Positions 36,609 through 44,705 of a stretch of DNA of 64,000 nucleotides are shown piece by piece. The DNA comes from Paraburkholderia kirstenboschensis (lineage in GTDB: Bacteria; Pseudomonadota; Gammaproteobacteria; Burkholderiales; Burkholderiaceae). Each line of letters opens with the position of its first letter. Position 1 is the first letter of the stretch. The notes beneath the pieces were generated by a model. The model worked only from the letters and a program-made list of their open reading frames with translations. It was not told where the DNA came from and made no database searches. The stretch lies in NCBI RefSeq assembly GCF_904848585.1, contig NZ_CAJHCR010000019.1:1-64000 (forward strand), read 5' to 3'. A program made the translations under genes and the position numbers.

Positions 36609-37262
36609 TCAGAATTCGACGTCCAGTTCGTCGATCTCTTCCACTTCCTGCTGCGCGTCCGCGATCCATTGCTGCATCTCGGGCAAAGCCATGATGCGCT
36701 GCCCGTATTCCGCGATATGCGGTTCGAGCTTCACGTCGTATGTCACGAAACGCGTCACGACCGGCGCATACATAGCATCGGCCGCTGTGCGCTCGCCGAA
36801 CAGAAACGGACCGCCGTACTGTTCCAGACACTCGTTCCAGATAGTCACGATCCGGTCGATATCCGATTGCGCGCGCGCCCAGACCTTGAAGTCGGGGAAG
36901 TGGGCCTTGAGGTTCATCGGCAGCGCGGAGCGCAGCGAAGCAAAACCCGAATGCATCTCGCCGCAAATCGAGCGGCAATGCGCGCGCGCGCGAATGTCTT
37001 TCGGCAGCAACAATGCTTTGGGCCTGACTTCGTTCAGATATTCGGCAATGGCAAGCGTGTCCCAGATCTTGATGCCGTCGTGAAATAGACAAGGCACGAG
37101 AATCGACGGCGAAAGAAGCAGCAGTTCGGCGCGCGCCGCCGGATCGTCGATGGGCATCACGATCTCTTCGAACGGCAAGCCGCTGAACCGCGTCAGCAGC
37201 CAGCCGCGTAGCGACCACGACGAATAATTCTTGCTGCTGATGGTAAGCGTGGTATTCGCCAT
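36609..37262 (-). CDS. Glutathione S-transferase family protein
   Basis: 217 aa. An N-terminal thioredoxin-like domain (TLTISSKNYSSWSLRGWLLT, with the Ser in the SxxSxR region and the cis-Pro motif ILVPCLFHDG, then IWDTLAIAEYLNE) is followed by an all-helical C domain. This resembles GST N-type 3 proteins of bacteria. Glutathione conjugation or peroxidase activity is the family role; substrate unknown. ATG 37262 follows AGGAGG with ideal spacing. It is a single gene. Confidence 0.9.
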   Translation of the reverse strand: MANTTLTISSKNYSSWSLRGWLLTRFSGLPFEEIVMPIDDPAARAELLLLSPSILVPCLFHDGIKIWDTLAIAEYLNEVRPKALLLPKDIRARAHCRSICGEMHSGFASLRSALPMNLKAHFPDFKVWARAQSDIDRIVTIWNECLEQYGGPFLFGERTAADAMYAPVVTRFVTYDVKLEPHIAEYGQRIMALPEMQQWIADAQQEVEEIDELDVEF

Positions 37263-37478
37263 ACGTATCTCCTCCTGATGAGGCGTTAGACCGACGCCCG
37301 ACGGCACGCATGCACGCTGCCGTGCGCCGTTGCACCAAAGCGCTGCAAGTTCGGCCCGTTCCCACGACGCGCGCAAATGCTATGCCAATGCGTTGCCGCC
37401 GCCGGTGTGTGCAAACGCAATGGCATGTGACTTGCCTTCTATTCGGGCTCCTTCCTTTCAACGCTCGCGCGCGGATGC

Positions 37479-38951
37479 ATGAACCTGTTCGCCTATCCAA
37501 CCTATCAAGCCTTCGCGGACCTGATGCTGCCCATGCGTCACGGCGCGGCGTTGATAAACCATTCGCTCGACACGTGGCCCGCGTTCGGCGCCACTTCGCA
37601 TGGACGGTCACTTCGCGCGGCTTGCGATCTGCTGACGCTCGCGGGACTCACGCCCGTGCGTCCGCCGTTCGAAATCGACAGCGTGATGATGGAAGGCAAG
37701 CCTGTCGCGGTCGTCGAGGAAGTCGCCGCACGTACGCCGTTCTGCTCACTGCTGCACTTTCGCAAGCAGACGACGGTGCCGGCACCGCAGCCGCGCGTGC
37801 TCGTCATCGCGCCGATGTCCGGCCACTTCGCGACGCTGCTGCGTGGCACCGTGCGCACCATGCTGGCCGAGCACGACGTCTACATCACCGACTGGCATAA
37901 CCCGCGCGACGTGCCGCTGAGCCAGGGCCGCTTCGGCTTCGACGAATTCGTGCAGCATGTGATCGACTTCACCGAGACGATTGGACCCGGCGCGCATCTG
38001 CTCGCCGTTTGTCAACCGACCGTTGCGGCATTAGCCGCCGTCGCGCTGATGGCCGACGACGGCAATCCCTCGCAACCTGCCAGCATGACGTTGATGGCAG
38101 GTCCGATCGACACGCGCATCAATCCGACGCGGGTCAACGAACTGGCGAAAAGCAAACCGATCGAGTGGTTCGAGAGAAACCTGATCAGCGCGGTACCGTT
38201 CGGCTTTGCTGGCGCGCATCGGCGCGTCTATCCGGGATTCGTGCAGCTGAGTGCATTCATGTCGATGAATTTGAGCCGGCATCTCGACTCGTTCGAAACC
38301 ATGCATTACGAACAGGCCAAGGGAGATCCGGCGAAAGCCGACACGATCCGCTCTTTCTATGAAGAATACTTCGCGACGATGGACCTGACCGCCGATTTTT
38401 ATCTGGAAACCGTCGATACGGTTTTTCAACGGCACGCGTTGCCGTTAGGCGAACTGACAGTGAGGGGCCGGCTGGTCGATCCGTCGACGATACGCCGTAC
38501 CGCGTTGCTTACCGTCGAAGGAGAAAAGGACGACATCTGCGCGGTTGGACAGACGCTCGCCGCACAGGACATGTGCGACAAGTTGCGACCGTACCTGAAG
38601 ACACACCATGTGCAGACCGGTGTCGGGCATTACGGCGTATTCAATGGACAGCGATGGGAGCGGCAGATCTATCCGCGAGTGCGGGCCGTGATTTACGACA
38701 ACGAACCTCGCGCCGTGCTGGTGAGTTCGCATGCGCGTGCGATCCGGCCGGTGCCCGCCGCCGCGGCCGTCGCCGCTGAACTCATGGCCGCGGCGCCAGT
38801 TGCGTCCGCGGTGGATTCCGTGGAGCAGATGGATGCGAAAGTGGTGGTTGTATCGGACACGCCGGATTCGGGGAAAAGCAGCGCTACCGCTTCGACTGCG
38901 AAGCGGCGGGCATTACGGCCGTCGCGCCGACGGCCGCCGGCAGCGCAGTGA
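37479..38951 (+). CDS. phaZ: Intracellular polyhydroxybutyrate depolymerase
   Basis: 490 aa, from ATG 37479. The PhaZ family catalytic triad is visible as Cys178 (AVCQPT), Asp351/352 (EGEKDDIC) and His384 (GVGHYGVFNG), close to the positions reported for Ralstonia PhaZ. It degrades stored PHB granules to 3-hydroxybutyrate oligomers in the cytoplasm. The usual family length is about 410-420 aa; here about 70 residues of an Ala/Val-rich and finally Arg/Lys-rich tail (RRALRPSRRRPPAAQ) extend the C-terminus. It is convergent with the flavin reductase gene. Confidence 0.93.
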   Translation: MNLFAYPTYQAFADLMLPMRHGAALINHSLDTWPAFGATSHGRSLRAACDLLTLAGLTPVRPPFEIDSVMMEGKPVAVVEEVAARTPFCSLLHFRKQTTVPAPQPRVLVIAPMSGHFATLLRGTVRTMLAEHDVYITDWHNPRDVPLSQGRFGFDEFVQHVIDFTETIGPGAHLLAVCQPTVAALAAVALMADDGNPSQPASMTLMAGPIDTRINPTRVNELAKSKPIEWFERNLISAVPFGFAGAHRRVYPGFVQLSAFMSMNLSRHLDSFETMHYEQAKGDPAKADTIRSFYEEYFATMDLTADFYLETVDTVFQRHALPLGELTVRGRLVDPSTIRRTALLTVEGEKDDICAVGQTLAAQDMCDKLRPYLKTHHVQTGVGHYGVFNGQRWERQIYPRVRAVIYDNEPRAVLVSSHARAIRPVPAAAAVAAELMAAAPVASAVDSVEQMDAKVVVVSDTPDSGKSSATASTAKRRALRPSRRRPPAAQ

Positions 38952-38988
38952 AAGTGCGCTCGCGCGCCCGGTCTGGACGCGACGCTGT

Positions 38989-39600
38989 CTATGCGGTCGG
39001 GCGGAACATCTGAAACATGTTGCCGATTTCGGCGTAGTCCCCGCGATAGCCGGCGCGCATGATCGGCTGCGCGGCGTGCGTATCGAACAGACCATCCTTG
39101 AGATACGCCTCGTTGATGTGCACGCCGACCACCTGGCCGAGTGACAGGTAGTTGTTCATCGGCTTGCCGTCGAGGCTATGCAACCGCACCACCTGCAGCA
39201 GTTTGCATTCGAGCGCGGCCGGCGATTCGGCGACGTGCGGCACCTGCACGTTGCGCCCAGGCGCAGGCGTGAGCCCGGCGAGTTCGAATTCGTCGACGTG
39301 CGGCGGAACGGGCGCTGACGAACGGTTCATCTGCTCGGCGAGCGGTTTCGTCGCCAGGTTCCAGACGAACTCGCCGGTCGCTTCGATGTTGGCCACGCTG
39401 TCTTTGCGACCTTCGCTGCAAAACCCGATGATCGGCGGGAAGCTCGCGAACGCGCCGAAGAAGCTGTAAGGCGCGAGGTTCAGCGTGCCTTCGGTGTCGC
39501 GCGAGGAGATCCAGCCAATCAGGCGTGGCGCGACGATGGCTTTGAACGGGTCATGCGCAAGATTGTGGCCGGCGGCGGGATCGTAAAAGTAATGGGACAT
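38989..39600 (-). CDS. Flavin reductase-like protein
   Basis: 203 aa flavin reductase-like (FMN-binding split barrel) protein. Visible blocks are AIVAPRLIGWISSRDTEG, LNLAPYSFFGAFASFPPIIG, TGEFVWNLAT and LEIAGLTP-like FELAGLTPAPG. The family binds FMN and reduces it for partner oxygenases or serves related hydrolytic roles. No partner oxygenase is adjacent. It is a lone gene with ATG at 39600. Confidence 0.9.
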   Translation of the reverse strand: MSHYFYDPAAGHNLAHDPFKAIVAPRLIGWISSRDTEGTLNLAPYSFFGAFASFPPIIGFCSEGRKDSVANIEATGEFVWNLATKPLAEQMNRSSAPVPPHVDEFELAGLTPAPGRNVQVPHVAESPAALECKLLQVVRLHSLDGKPMNNYLSLGQVVGVHINEAYLKDGLFDTHAAQPIMRAGYRGDYAEIGNMFQMFRPTA

Positions 39601-39753
39601 GGAGCGGAGCGTGGGAAAGGCGACGGGTATTTATACCGCAGAGTCTCCCGAGACACATTGGACCGCACCGAAAACTCGCGATGACGGCCTTTCGACGCCA
39701 CGACAGCTACCCACCTTCTCGTGGCACGTGCGCAAGTGCCGAGCCTTCGTTGG

Positions 39754-40677
39754 CTACCCTTGCGCAATGACGCGCTTGCGCCCTGCCTTGACTTGCGCGA
39801 GGTGTGCGTCGTCCCAGTCATAGAAACCCGCGCCGCTGCGCACGCCGACACGCCCCGCCTGTACCTGCTGACGCAACAGGTCGAGCACGTTTTCGTCTTT
39901 CGCCAGTTCGGGCATCAGATGCGTGGAAATGTCGAGGAAAGTATCCAGCCCGCCCATGTCCGCCGCTTCCAGCGGCCCGACTATTCCCCACCGGCGCCCG
40001 AGCGACGCCTTCATCACGCGATCCACCACGTCCGGCGTCGCGGCGCCCGAGCGCACGATATTGAGCGCCTCGCGCAACACCGCGAACTGCAAACGGTTGC
40101 CGACGAATCCAGGAATCGCTTTTGTGAGAACGACCGGCTCCATACCGATTTCGCTCATCAATTCCGCGGTCTTCGCCGTGACGTCGGGTGCGGTCGCGCT
40201 TCCCGGCACCACTTCGACGAGCGGAATCATGTGCGGCGGATTCCAGAAATGCGCGATCACGAAACGCTCTTTCGCAGCCAACGGAGCGACGAGCTGATCC
40301 GGCGGGAAGCCGCTCGTATTGCTGGCGAGAATAGCGTCGGGGGCGAGCAGCGCAGTCAGCTTTTCATACAGACGGTGCTTCAACTCGAGCACCTCGGGAA
40401 TCGCTTCGATCACGAAATCCGCCGAGCGCATTACGTCCAGTTCCGCGTGAGTCTCGATGAGGGCGAGCGCGGCCTGTTTCGCCTTCGAGTCGATGCGGCC
40501 GGCGTCTATCAATTCGTCGAGCACCGCTTCCGCCTTCGCCGCGACGCTCGCGAGACGCGCCGCGTCCACGTCGTGCACGACAGTCCGGTATCCGTGCAAT
40601 GCACTTTGCGTGGCGATGCCGACGCCCATCAACCCCGTCCCGACTACACCTACCACTGCCTTCGCTGCCTTGCTCAC
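39754..40677 (-). CDS. 3-hydroxyacyl-CoA dehydrogenase family protein
   Basis: 307 aa from GTG 40677, preceded by AAGGGAG. The N-terminal Rossmann domain starts VVGVVGTGLMGVGIATQSA, then SADFVIEAIPEVLELK and ASNTSGFPPDQL; the C-terminal domain has FWNPPHMIPLVEVVPG, AIPGFVGNRLQFAVLREAL and GAGFYDW. This is the 3HCDH fold with NAD-dependent oxidation of hydroxyacyl or related substrates; L-carnitine dehydrogenase is another possibility because of its length. It could serve fatty acid or hydroxyacid metabolism but has no operon partner. Confidence 0.9.
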   Translation of the reverse strand: MSKAAKAVVGVVGTGLMGVGIATQSALHGYRTVVHDVDAARLASVAAKAEAVLDELIDAGRIDSKAKQAALALIETHAELDVMRSADFVIEAIPEVLELKHRLYEKLTALLAPDAILASNTSGFPPDQLVAPLAAKERFVIAHFWNPPHMIPLVEVVPGSATAPDVTAKTAELMSEIGMEPVVLTKAIPGFVGNRLQFAVLREALNIVRSGAATPDVVDRVMKASLGRRWGIVGPLEAADMGGLDTFLDISTHLMPELAKDENVLDLLRQQVQAGRVGVRSGAGFYDWDDAHLAQVKAGRKRVIAQG

Positions 40678-40752
40678 GACCGCTCCCTTGCTGACATCGA
40701 TGAAAGCGTCAAAGGATAGCGCAGTACGCAAATCGACAATGCCGAATGCGAC

Positions 40753-40785
40753 AAAGCCGGCCTTCCGCAAGGAAGAGCCGGCTTT
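40753..40785. terminator. Bidirectional intrinsic terminator
   Basis: AAAGCCGGC (40753-40761) pairs with GCCGGCTTT (40777-40785), and inside it CTTCC (40762-40766) pairs with GGAAG (40771-40775) around GCAA. The result is a long stem with A/T ends on both strands. It lies 42 bases after the stop of the His-rich exported protein gene. Confidence 0.85.
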
Positions 40786-40826
40786 GCCGTGTTCACGCCG
40801 TCCGAAGCGGCGCGGTCATGCGCGAA

Positions 40827-41132
40827 TTAGTAGCGCGGAGGCGGACGATGTTCGTCGCGACCGTGGTGACGCGGATCATAGTCGCGCGGATGATGGCGCA
40901 TCCAGTCGTCGTGATCCCAATAGCGGTGACCGTCGTAATAGCGGTCGCCATGCCAGCCGATGTTGATCGACACGCCTACCGGCGTCATGTGCGGCTCGCC
41001 ATAAACGACCGGCCCCGGACCGCGTTCAACGATCACGCGTTCCTGAGCAGACGCGCCGCCGGCTGCCAGCAAGGCGCCACCGGCGAGCACAGCCGCGATG
41101 ATCGAACGCGAAGTTTTGTTGAAGGCTTTCAT
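40827..41132 (-). CDS. Small exported His/Asp/Tyr-rich protein
   Basis: 101 aa. A clear signal peptide (SIIAAVLAGGALLAAGGASAQ, cleavage after ASA) precedes a mature part of about 70 residues dominated by His, Asp, Arg, Tyr and Pro (GWHGDRYYDGHRYWDHDD, then HHPRDYDPRHHGRDEH). Proteins like this are common in Burkholderia and unassigned. The His-rich composition could bind metal ions, but that is inference. GGGAG precedes ATG 41132, and a strong terminator follows, so it is a monocistronic gene. Confidence 0.85.
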   Translation of the reverse strand: MKAFNKTSRSIIAAVLAGGALLAAGGASAQERVIVERGPGPVVYGEPHMTPVGVSINIGWHGDRYYDGHRYWDHDDWMRHHPRDYDPRHHGRDEHRPPPRY

Positions 41133-41558
41133 AGTTCTCTCCCGTCAAAGTTGAATCGAGCCGGCGCCCTGCAGATCAGGCCTCGAAGTTCTGGCCCGTC
41201 CAAGACGCCCTGCGCTGAAACCAACTTTAGCGACGCAACTCGCGTGAAGACGTGAGCACTTGTAAGCGCACATTTCAAAGAAAGGGACGGATTGTGGGAT
41301 CGACATTTCCGTTACGACGTCCGTCCGCATAATACTTTCGCGGCAAATCGTCCGCCTTGCCGGAGGCCGCCATGTCAGGCGCCGTTACATTCATTTCGGC
41401 CGGGAAATATTCGACAGGAAAAAGCGCCGCCCCGCAGACCGAAGGATGCCCGGACGAAACAAAGCCACGACGCGCTTTCGCGGACCGTGGCTTGAATGAC
41501 GCACGCGCATTGACATGCGCACCCGGCGCGAGGACCGCGCCCGGCTACAGGTTTGCTA
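41133..41558. other. Intergenic stretch without gene
   Basis: 426 bases between two minus-strand genes. Apart from the hairpin at 41462-41493, I see no coding pattern. Short frames here have no ribosome site and poor codon use. The left end must hold the promoter of the small His-rich protein gene. Confidence 0.5.
41462..41493 (-). terminator. Probable terminator of the 52-aa gene
   Basis: AAGCCACG (41462-41469) and CGTGGCTT (41486-41493) form a stem with an inner CGCG-CTTT-CGCG hairpin. On the minus strand the stem is followed by TTGTTTC. It lies 66 bases after the stop of the small gene at 41559. Confidence 0.6.
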
Positions 41559-41717
41559 TTAGTCGGACAGCTTGATGCCGAACAACGTAGCTTGTGCCTT
41601 GCGCTGGCGCTCCGCTTCGCGCGAACGCGCTGCGTACGAGTAGTCCGTATCCAGCGGCAAGTGGGGCGACGCAAAGAGGTCGCTGACCTTTTGGAACAAT
41701 GCAAAGATGAAGCTCAT
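41559..41717 (-). CDS. 52-aa conserved-looking small protein
   Basis: Encodes MSFIFALFQKVSDLFASPHL, then PLDTDYSYAARSREAERQRK, then AQATLFGIKLSD and a stop. ATG 41717 is preceded by GGGAG with 5 bases of spacing. The first half is an amphipathic, hydrophobic helix; the second is a charged helix rich in Arg/Glu. A promoter with TATAAT (41773-41768) and two palindromes is directly upstream, and a terminator follows, so this is a genuine small gene. I do not recognise a function; membrane association or a stress-related role would be guesses. Confidence 0.78.
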   Translation of the reverse strand: MSFIFALFQKVSDLFASPHLPLDTDYSYAARSREAERQRKAQATLFGIKLSD

Positions 41718-42160
41718 GGCGACTCCCGGTTGGTTACTGCATTTGCTAGGGTTTCCCCTTAAGAATAATTATAGGGTTTTCCCTAGGCAAAAGCTAGTGC
41801 AATGCAGCAATAAACCGGTGCGACGCGCTGTCGCGGCCTCTTCGGGATGATATTGCGTTGCAACATTACAACGTCCCCGTTTTTAAACGGCTCTGGACGT
41901 GGTGATGGGTGTGGAAGCGGAGTCGGCCCTAGGCTTTGTGATGGCTACGCGGGCGCCTTCGGCGCGCTTTTGCGCAAACTGCCGCCGGCAAGCCGCTGCC
42001 ATCGCATAGCCGCTCGGCTCCCAAAAAGCAAAAAGGACCCCCGCAAAGGATTGATGACGGCGATCAGACGCCATTCGCTGCAAGGTGCGTTTTCAGCGGC
42101 GAGCATGGAGGCCGCCGCCGCGGACGGCGTCTCGCGGGCGCGGCAGGCGCTCCCAGACTA
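41718..42160. other. Intergenic stretch with promoter of the small gene
   Basis: 443 bases. The left 70 hold the promoter and palindromes of the 52-aa gene. From about 41800 to 42160 no gene is supported on either strand; open frames on the plus strand there are the antisense of the repeat-rich gene's downstream region and have unlikely composition. Confidence 0.5.
41747..41785. promoter_or_regulatory. Paired palindromes flanking a TATAAT box
   Basis: TAGGGTTTTCCCTA (41772-41785) and the related AGGGTTTCCCCT (41748-41759) lie 12 bases apart and flank the minus-strand -10 box TATAAT (41773-41768). One palindrome covers the spacer edge, the other the transcription start area, the usual geometry of a repressor with two operators. 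The -35 region is weak. Confidence 0.6.
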
Positions 42161-44008
42161 TCAGTGCGAGTTCGCCGTTTTCGACGACTTGTGGATGTGC
42201 CGCGCGTGCACGGCGCGCTGGCCGTTCGCGGATGCCGGAACTACCGGTGCTAGCTGCGATTGTGATGCCGCGGGCGCCGGTGCGACCATCGGCGAGGCGG
42301 CATGCACGGCTGCATTAGCCATTGCCATTTGCGTGTCAAGCACGCTGGCCATCGCGGTCTGCTGGCTTTGCATCATCTGTTCGATACGATGCTGTTGCGC
42401 GGTGGTTTCACGGGTGAGGCGCATAAGAAGCATGGTCTGCGTGATGCCGATCGCCACCGTCATGAGCAGCGCGCCGACCACGATCGACAGCATCCATTTC
42501 ATGCGGCGCGAATGGTCCGTCGCTGCGCGGCGCTGGTCGGCGATCACGCCGTACAGCGCGTCGACGGTGTCGGCGAAGGCCGTCGCCCGCGCGCGGTCGA
42601 GTTCCGGCGCTGCGCGCTGCGCCGCAGCGGCAGCGGCTTCCGCGCGTTGCGCTTCCTGCCAGGGTGCGGCGAACGCTGCGCCCGTGCGGGCGGATGGGGC
42701 CGAGGCCGTCGAAGGCGTCGTTTCGGGCGCGGTCGGGGCTGTCTTCCGTACGGCGGGGCCGGCGGTCGTGCTCTGCGTTGTTTCGAGCGCGGATGCGCCG
42801 GTGATCGGGCTTCGCGTCGTTTCGCCTATGGGTGCGCCGGTGGCCGTGCCAAGTGTCGTCTCGCGTATGGAGCCGCCGGTGGTCCGGCTTCGCGTCGTTT
42901 CGCGCGTGGATGCGCCGGTGGCCGTGCCCAGCGCCGTCTCGCCGATGGAGGCGCCGGTGGTCCGGGTTCGCGTCGTTTCGCGCGTGGATGCGCCGGTGGC
43001 CGTGCCAAGCGCCGTCTCGCCGGTGGAGGCGCCGGTGGTTCGGCTTCGCGTCGTTTCGCGCGTGGGTGCGCCCGTGCTCGTGCTTCCCGTCGTCTCCTCA
43101 GAGGATGAGTCCGTGGTCGTCGTTGACGTCGCCTCACGCGCGGATGCGCCGGTGCTCGTACCTCTCGTCGCCTCGCGCGCGGATGCGCCGGCAGCCGCCG
43201 TCTCACGCGTTGACCCGTCCGCCTGGCCCGACTGGTTCGCGTTGCGCCCCGATGCCGGCGTCGCGTCCAACGCACCAACGCTGCCGTGTGCGCTAGCGGC
43301 GGACCCTTCAGCCAAGTCTTCCGGGCCTGCAACCGCCGCACCCGTCTGCCTGCCGAAAGCCGAACGCTGCAAAGATTCGCCGCCTGCCGCCGACTGAGTG
43401 GCCGCCGCGGAATCCACTGTCTCGACACCCCGCTCGGCTGCCTGACGCAGCGCAGTGACACTGCGCGCCACCGTCGCGGCGGCCATGGCGGGCAACAGCG
43501 GGGAAGCCGCCTCGTGCGCCGACACTATGGCCTCGTTTTGGTCGGCCCGATCCGCAGCCGACACCGGATGTGCAGCGTCTGGCGCGGCCACCGTCGAAGG
43601 CGCGATTTCCAGCCCGCTCAATTGAGCGTCTACCCCGGCCGGCTCATCGGTCCTTACTGCTCGAGGCGCACGGCGCGCCGCTTTTGCGTCCGCTGACATG
43701 CTGTCGGTCGGCGTATCGATCGCGCCCACGGCGGCGAGCACCACATCGGGCAGTTCGAAGCCGTGCAGCGTGCCCTGGCGGATGTCGATGTTCATCGCTT
43801 CCAGCGTGGCACGCGTGGGATCGTCGGGGAACAGGTCGAGGGTACTGTCGTCGCGCGAGACGTCGCTCAGCTGCGCGAGGCGTTGTGCCGAGCGCGCGGC
43901 GCGCGCCAGCTTTTTTTCGGTTTCGGTCGAGACGGTGGCCTCACGCCGCTTCTTCGTGGAAGCGTCGCGCCGAGGCCGGGATTGCGTGGATACTGCGGAA
44001 TCTGCCAT
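42161..44008 (-). CDS. Repeat-rich single-pass membrane protein of unknown function
   Basis: 615 aa. The first 60 residues are basic and helical (KKLARAARSAQRLAQLSDVS), followed by DLFPDDPTRATLEAMNIDIRQ and a Thr/Ala/Ser-rich low-complexity region. Residues about 274-415 are tandem 13-aa units of the type TGASTRETTRSRT. One membrane helix (about 506-526, MLSIVVGALLMTVAIGITQ) is followed by a Met/Gln-rich stretch and a His-rich end. I recognise no family. MADSAV at 44008 is chosen as start, but no strong ribosome site precedes it; ATG at 44065 or 44086 remain possible. The opposite-strand frame is a compositional shadow. Confidence 0.7.
   Translation of the reverse strand: MADSAVSTQSRPRRDASTKKRREATVSTETEKKLARAARSAQRLAQLSDVSRDDSTLDLFPDDPTRATLEAMNIDIRQGTLHGFELPDVVLAAVGAIDTPTDSMSADAKAARRAPRAVRTDEPAGVDAQLSGLEIAPSTVAAPDAAHPVSAADRADQNEAIVSAHEAASPLLPAMAAATVARSVTALRQAAERGVETVDSAAATQSAAGGESLQRSAFGRQTGAAVAGPEDLAEGSAASAHGSVGALDATPASGRNANQSGQADGSTRETAAAGASAREATRGTSTGASAREATSTTTTDSSSEETTGSTSTGAPTRETTRSRTTGASTGETALGTATGASTRETTRTRTTGASIGETALGTATGASTRETTRSRTTGGSIRETTLGTATGAPIGETTRSPITGASALETTQSTTAGPAVRKTAPTAPETTPSTASAPSARTGAAFAAPWQEAQRAEAAAAAAQRAAPELDRARATAFADTVDALYGVIADQRRAATDHSRRMKWMLSIVVGALLMTVAIGITQTMLLMRLTRETTAQQHRIEQMMQSQQTAMASVLDTQMAMANAAVHAASPMVAPAPAASQSQLAPVVPASANGQRAVHARHIHKSSKTANSH
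42764..43190 (-). repeat. 39-bp (13-aa) tandem repeats
   Basis: About eleven copies of a 39-bp unit encode TGAxxxETxxxxT. A second level is visible: units alternate between RETTRSRT and GETALGTA types, giving a 78-bp super-period over roughly 42800-43050. The reading frame is preserved through the array, so copy-number change would vary protein length. Confidence 0.88.
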
Positions 44009-44138
44009 AGAGAAAGGAGCGGTCGTCGCCGGGGAGCGGGCGCCGGCACCGCTCGTCAATGCCATTGGAATTTTTCGAGACCGCATTGTCGCATGGCGTC
44101 CACCGCCACCGAAGCCATTCGCCGACGATTTTCCGGTT

Positions 44139-44510
44139 TCAAGCCGAGGCGTCGTCCTGCCTGAACTCCCTGACCCCACGCAGTTGGCGCAAGCGCGTGC
44201 AGATCGCCTCGTACTCGACGTTCGACACGCGATTCAGCGTAATCATGACCTCGTCGCATTCGGGTGTTTCGTCGCTTTGCTCATGACGAATTGTTTGACG
44301 CGCGGGCTGGCTGCGCCGAGCTCGTCGTGCAGCGAGTGAAACGTCATGGTGCCGCGCTCGACGAGCATGGTCACCTGGCGGCGCTGCTTGACGGTGATGA
44401 ACCGCCGCTCGAGCGGCTTGATGCCCGCGAGGATAATCAGAATGATGGCGGTCGCCGCGATCGAAGCCGTGTAGAGGCCGCCGCCGACCGCGAGCCCGAT
44501 CGCGGCAACC
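44139..44510 (-). pseudogene. MgtC/SapB-family remnant (N-truncated, frameshifted)
   Basis: Read on the minus strand, the frame gives AAIGLAVGGGLYTASIAATA, ILAGIKPLERRFITVKQRRQ and FHSLHDELGAASPRVKQFVM, matching the last MgtC helices and start of its cytosolic domain. After QFVMS the frame runs into a stop, while the frame reached by restoring one C near 44282 continues QSDETPECDEVMITLNRVSN and REFRQDDASA to the stop at 44139-44141. The N-terminal membrane half of MgtC is missing, no start codon is available upstream, and the reading frame upstream begins with a stop. A one-base deletion plus truncation make it a pseudogene. Confidence 0.75.
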
Positions 44511-44705
44511 TTCTTGAAATTATTTGAGCGTTTTCCTCGTCGACTTTGGGCGCCGGCTGCGATCCGTTTCCATTATGCTAAGCCGCAGGCCGCCGCTGCA
44601 CCCACGTCTGCCACCACGGCATGCGTGTCGGTGCCCGGCCGGCAGTTGCACTACCGCCTGACTCACGCTCGCTTCCACGGGCGCTTTGGAACACCGCGTT
44701 TGAAC

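Noticed and set aside
41145..41330. 61-codon minus-strand frame
   Set aside because: No ribosome site, unusual Cys content and it lies in the promoter area of the His-rich protein gene.
41940..41975. GCGCC-TTCG-GGCGC hairpin after the repeat-rich gene
   Set aside because: The stem is short and lies over 180 bases from the stop at 42161; not convincing as its terminator.
41847..43397. 516-codon plus-strand frame with Val/Ser/Pro repeats
   Set aside because: It is antisense to the minus-strand protein that has a membrane helix and clean repeats; it has no ribosome site and Cys/Arg-rich composition.
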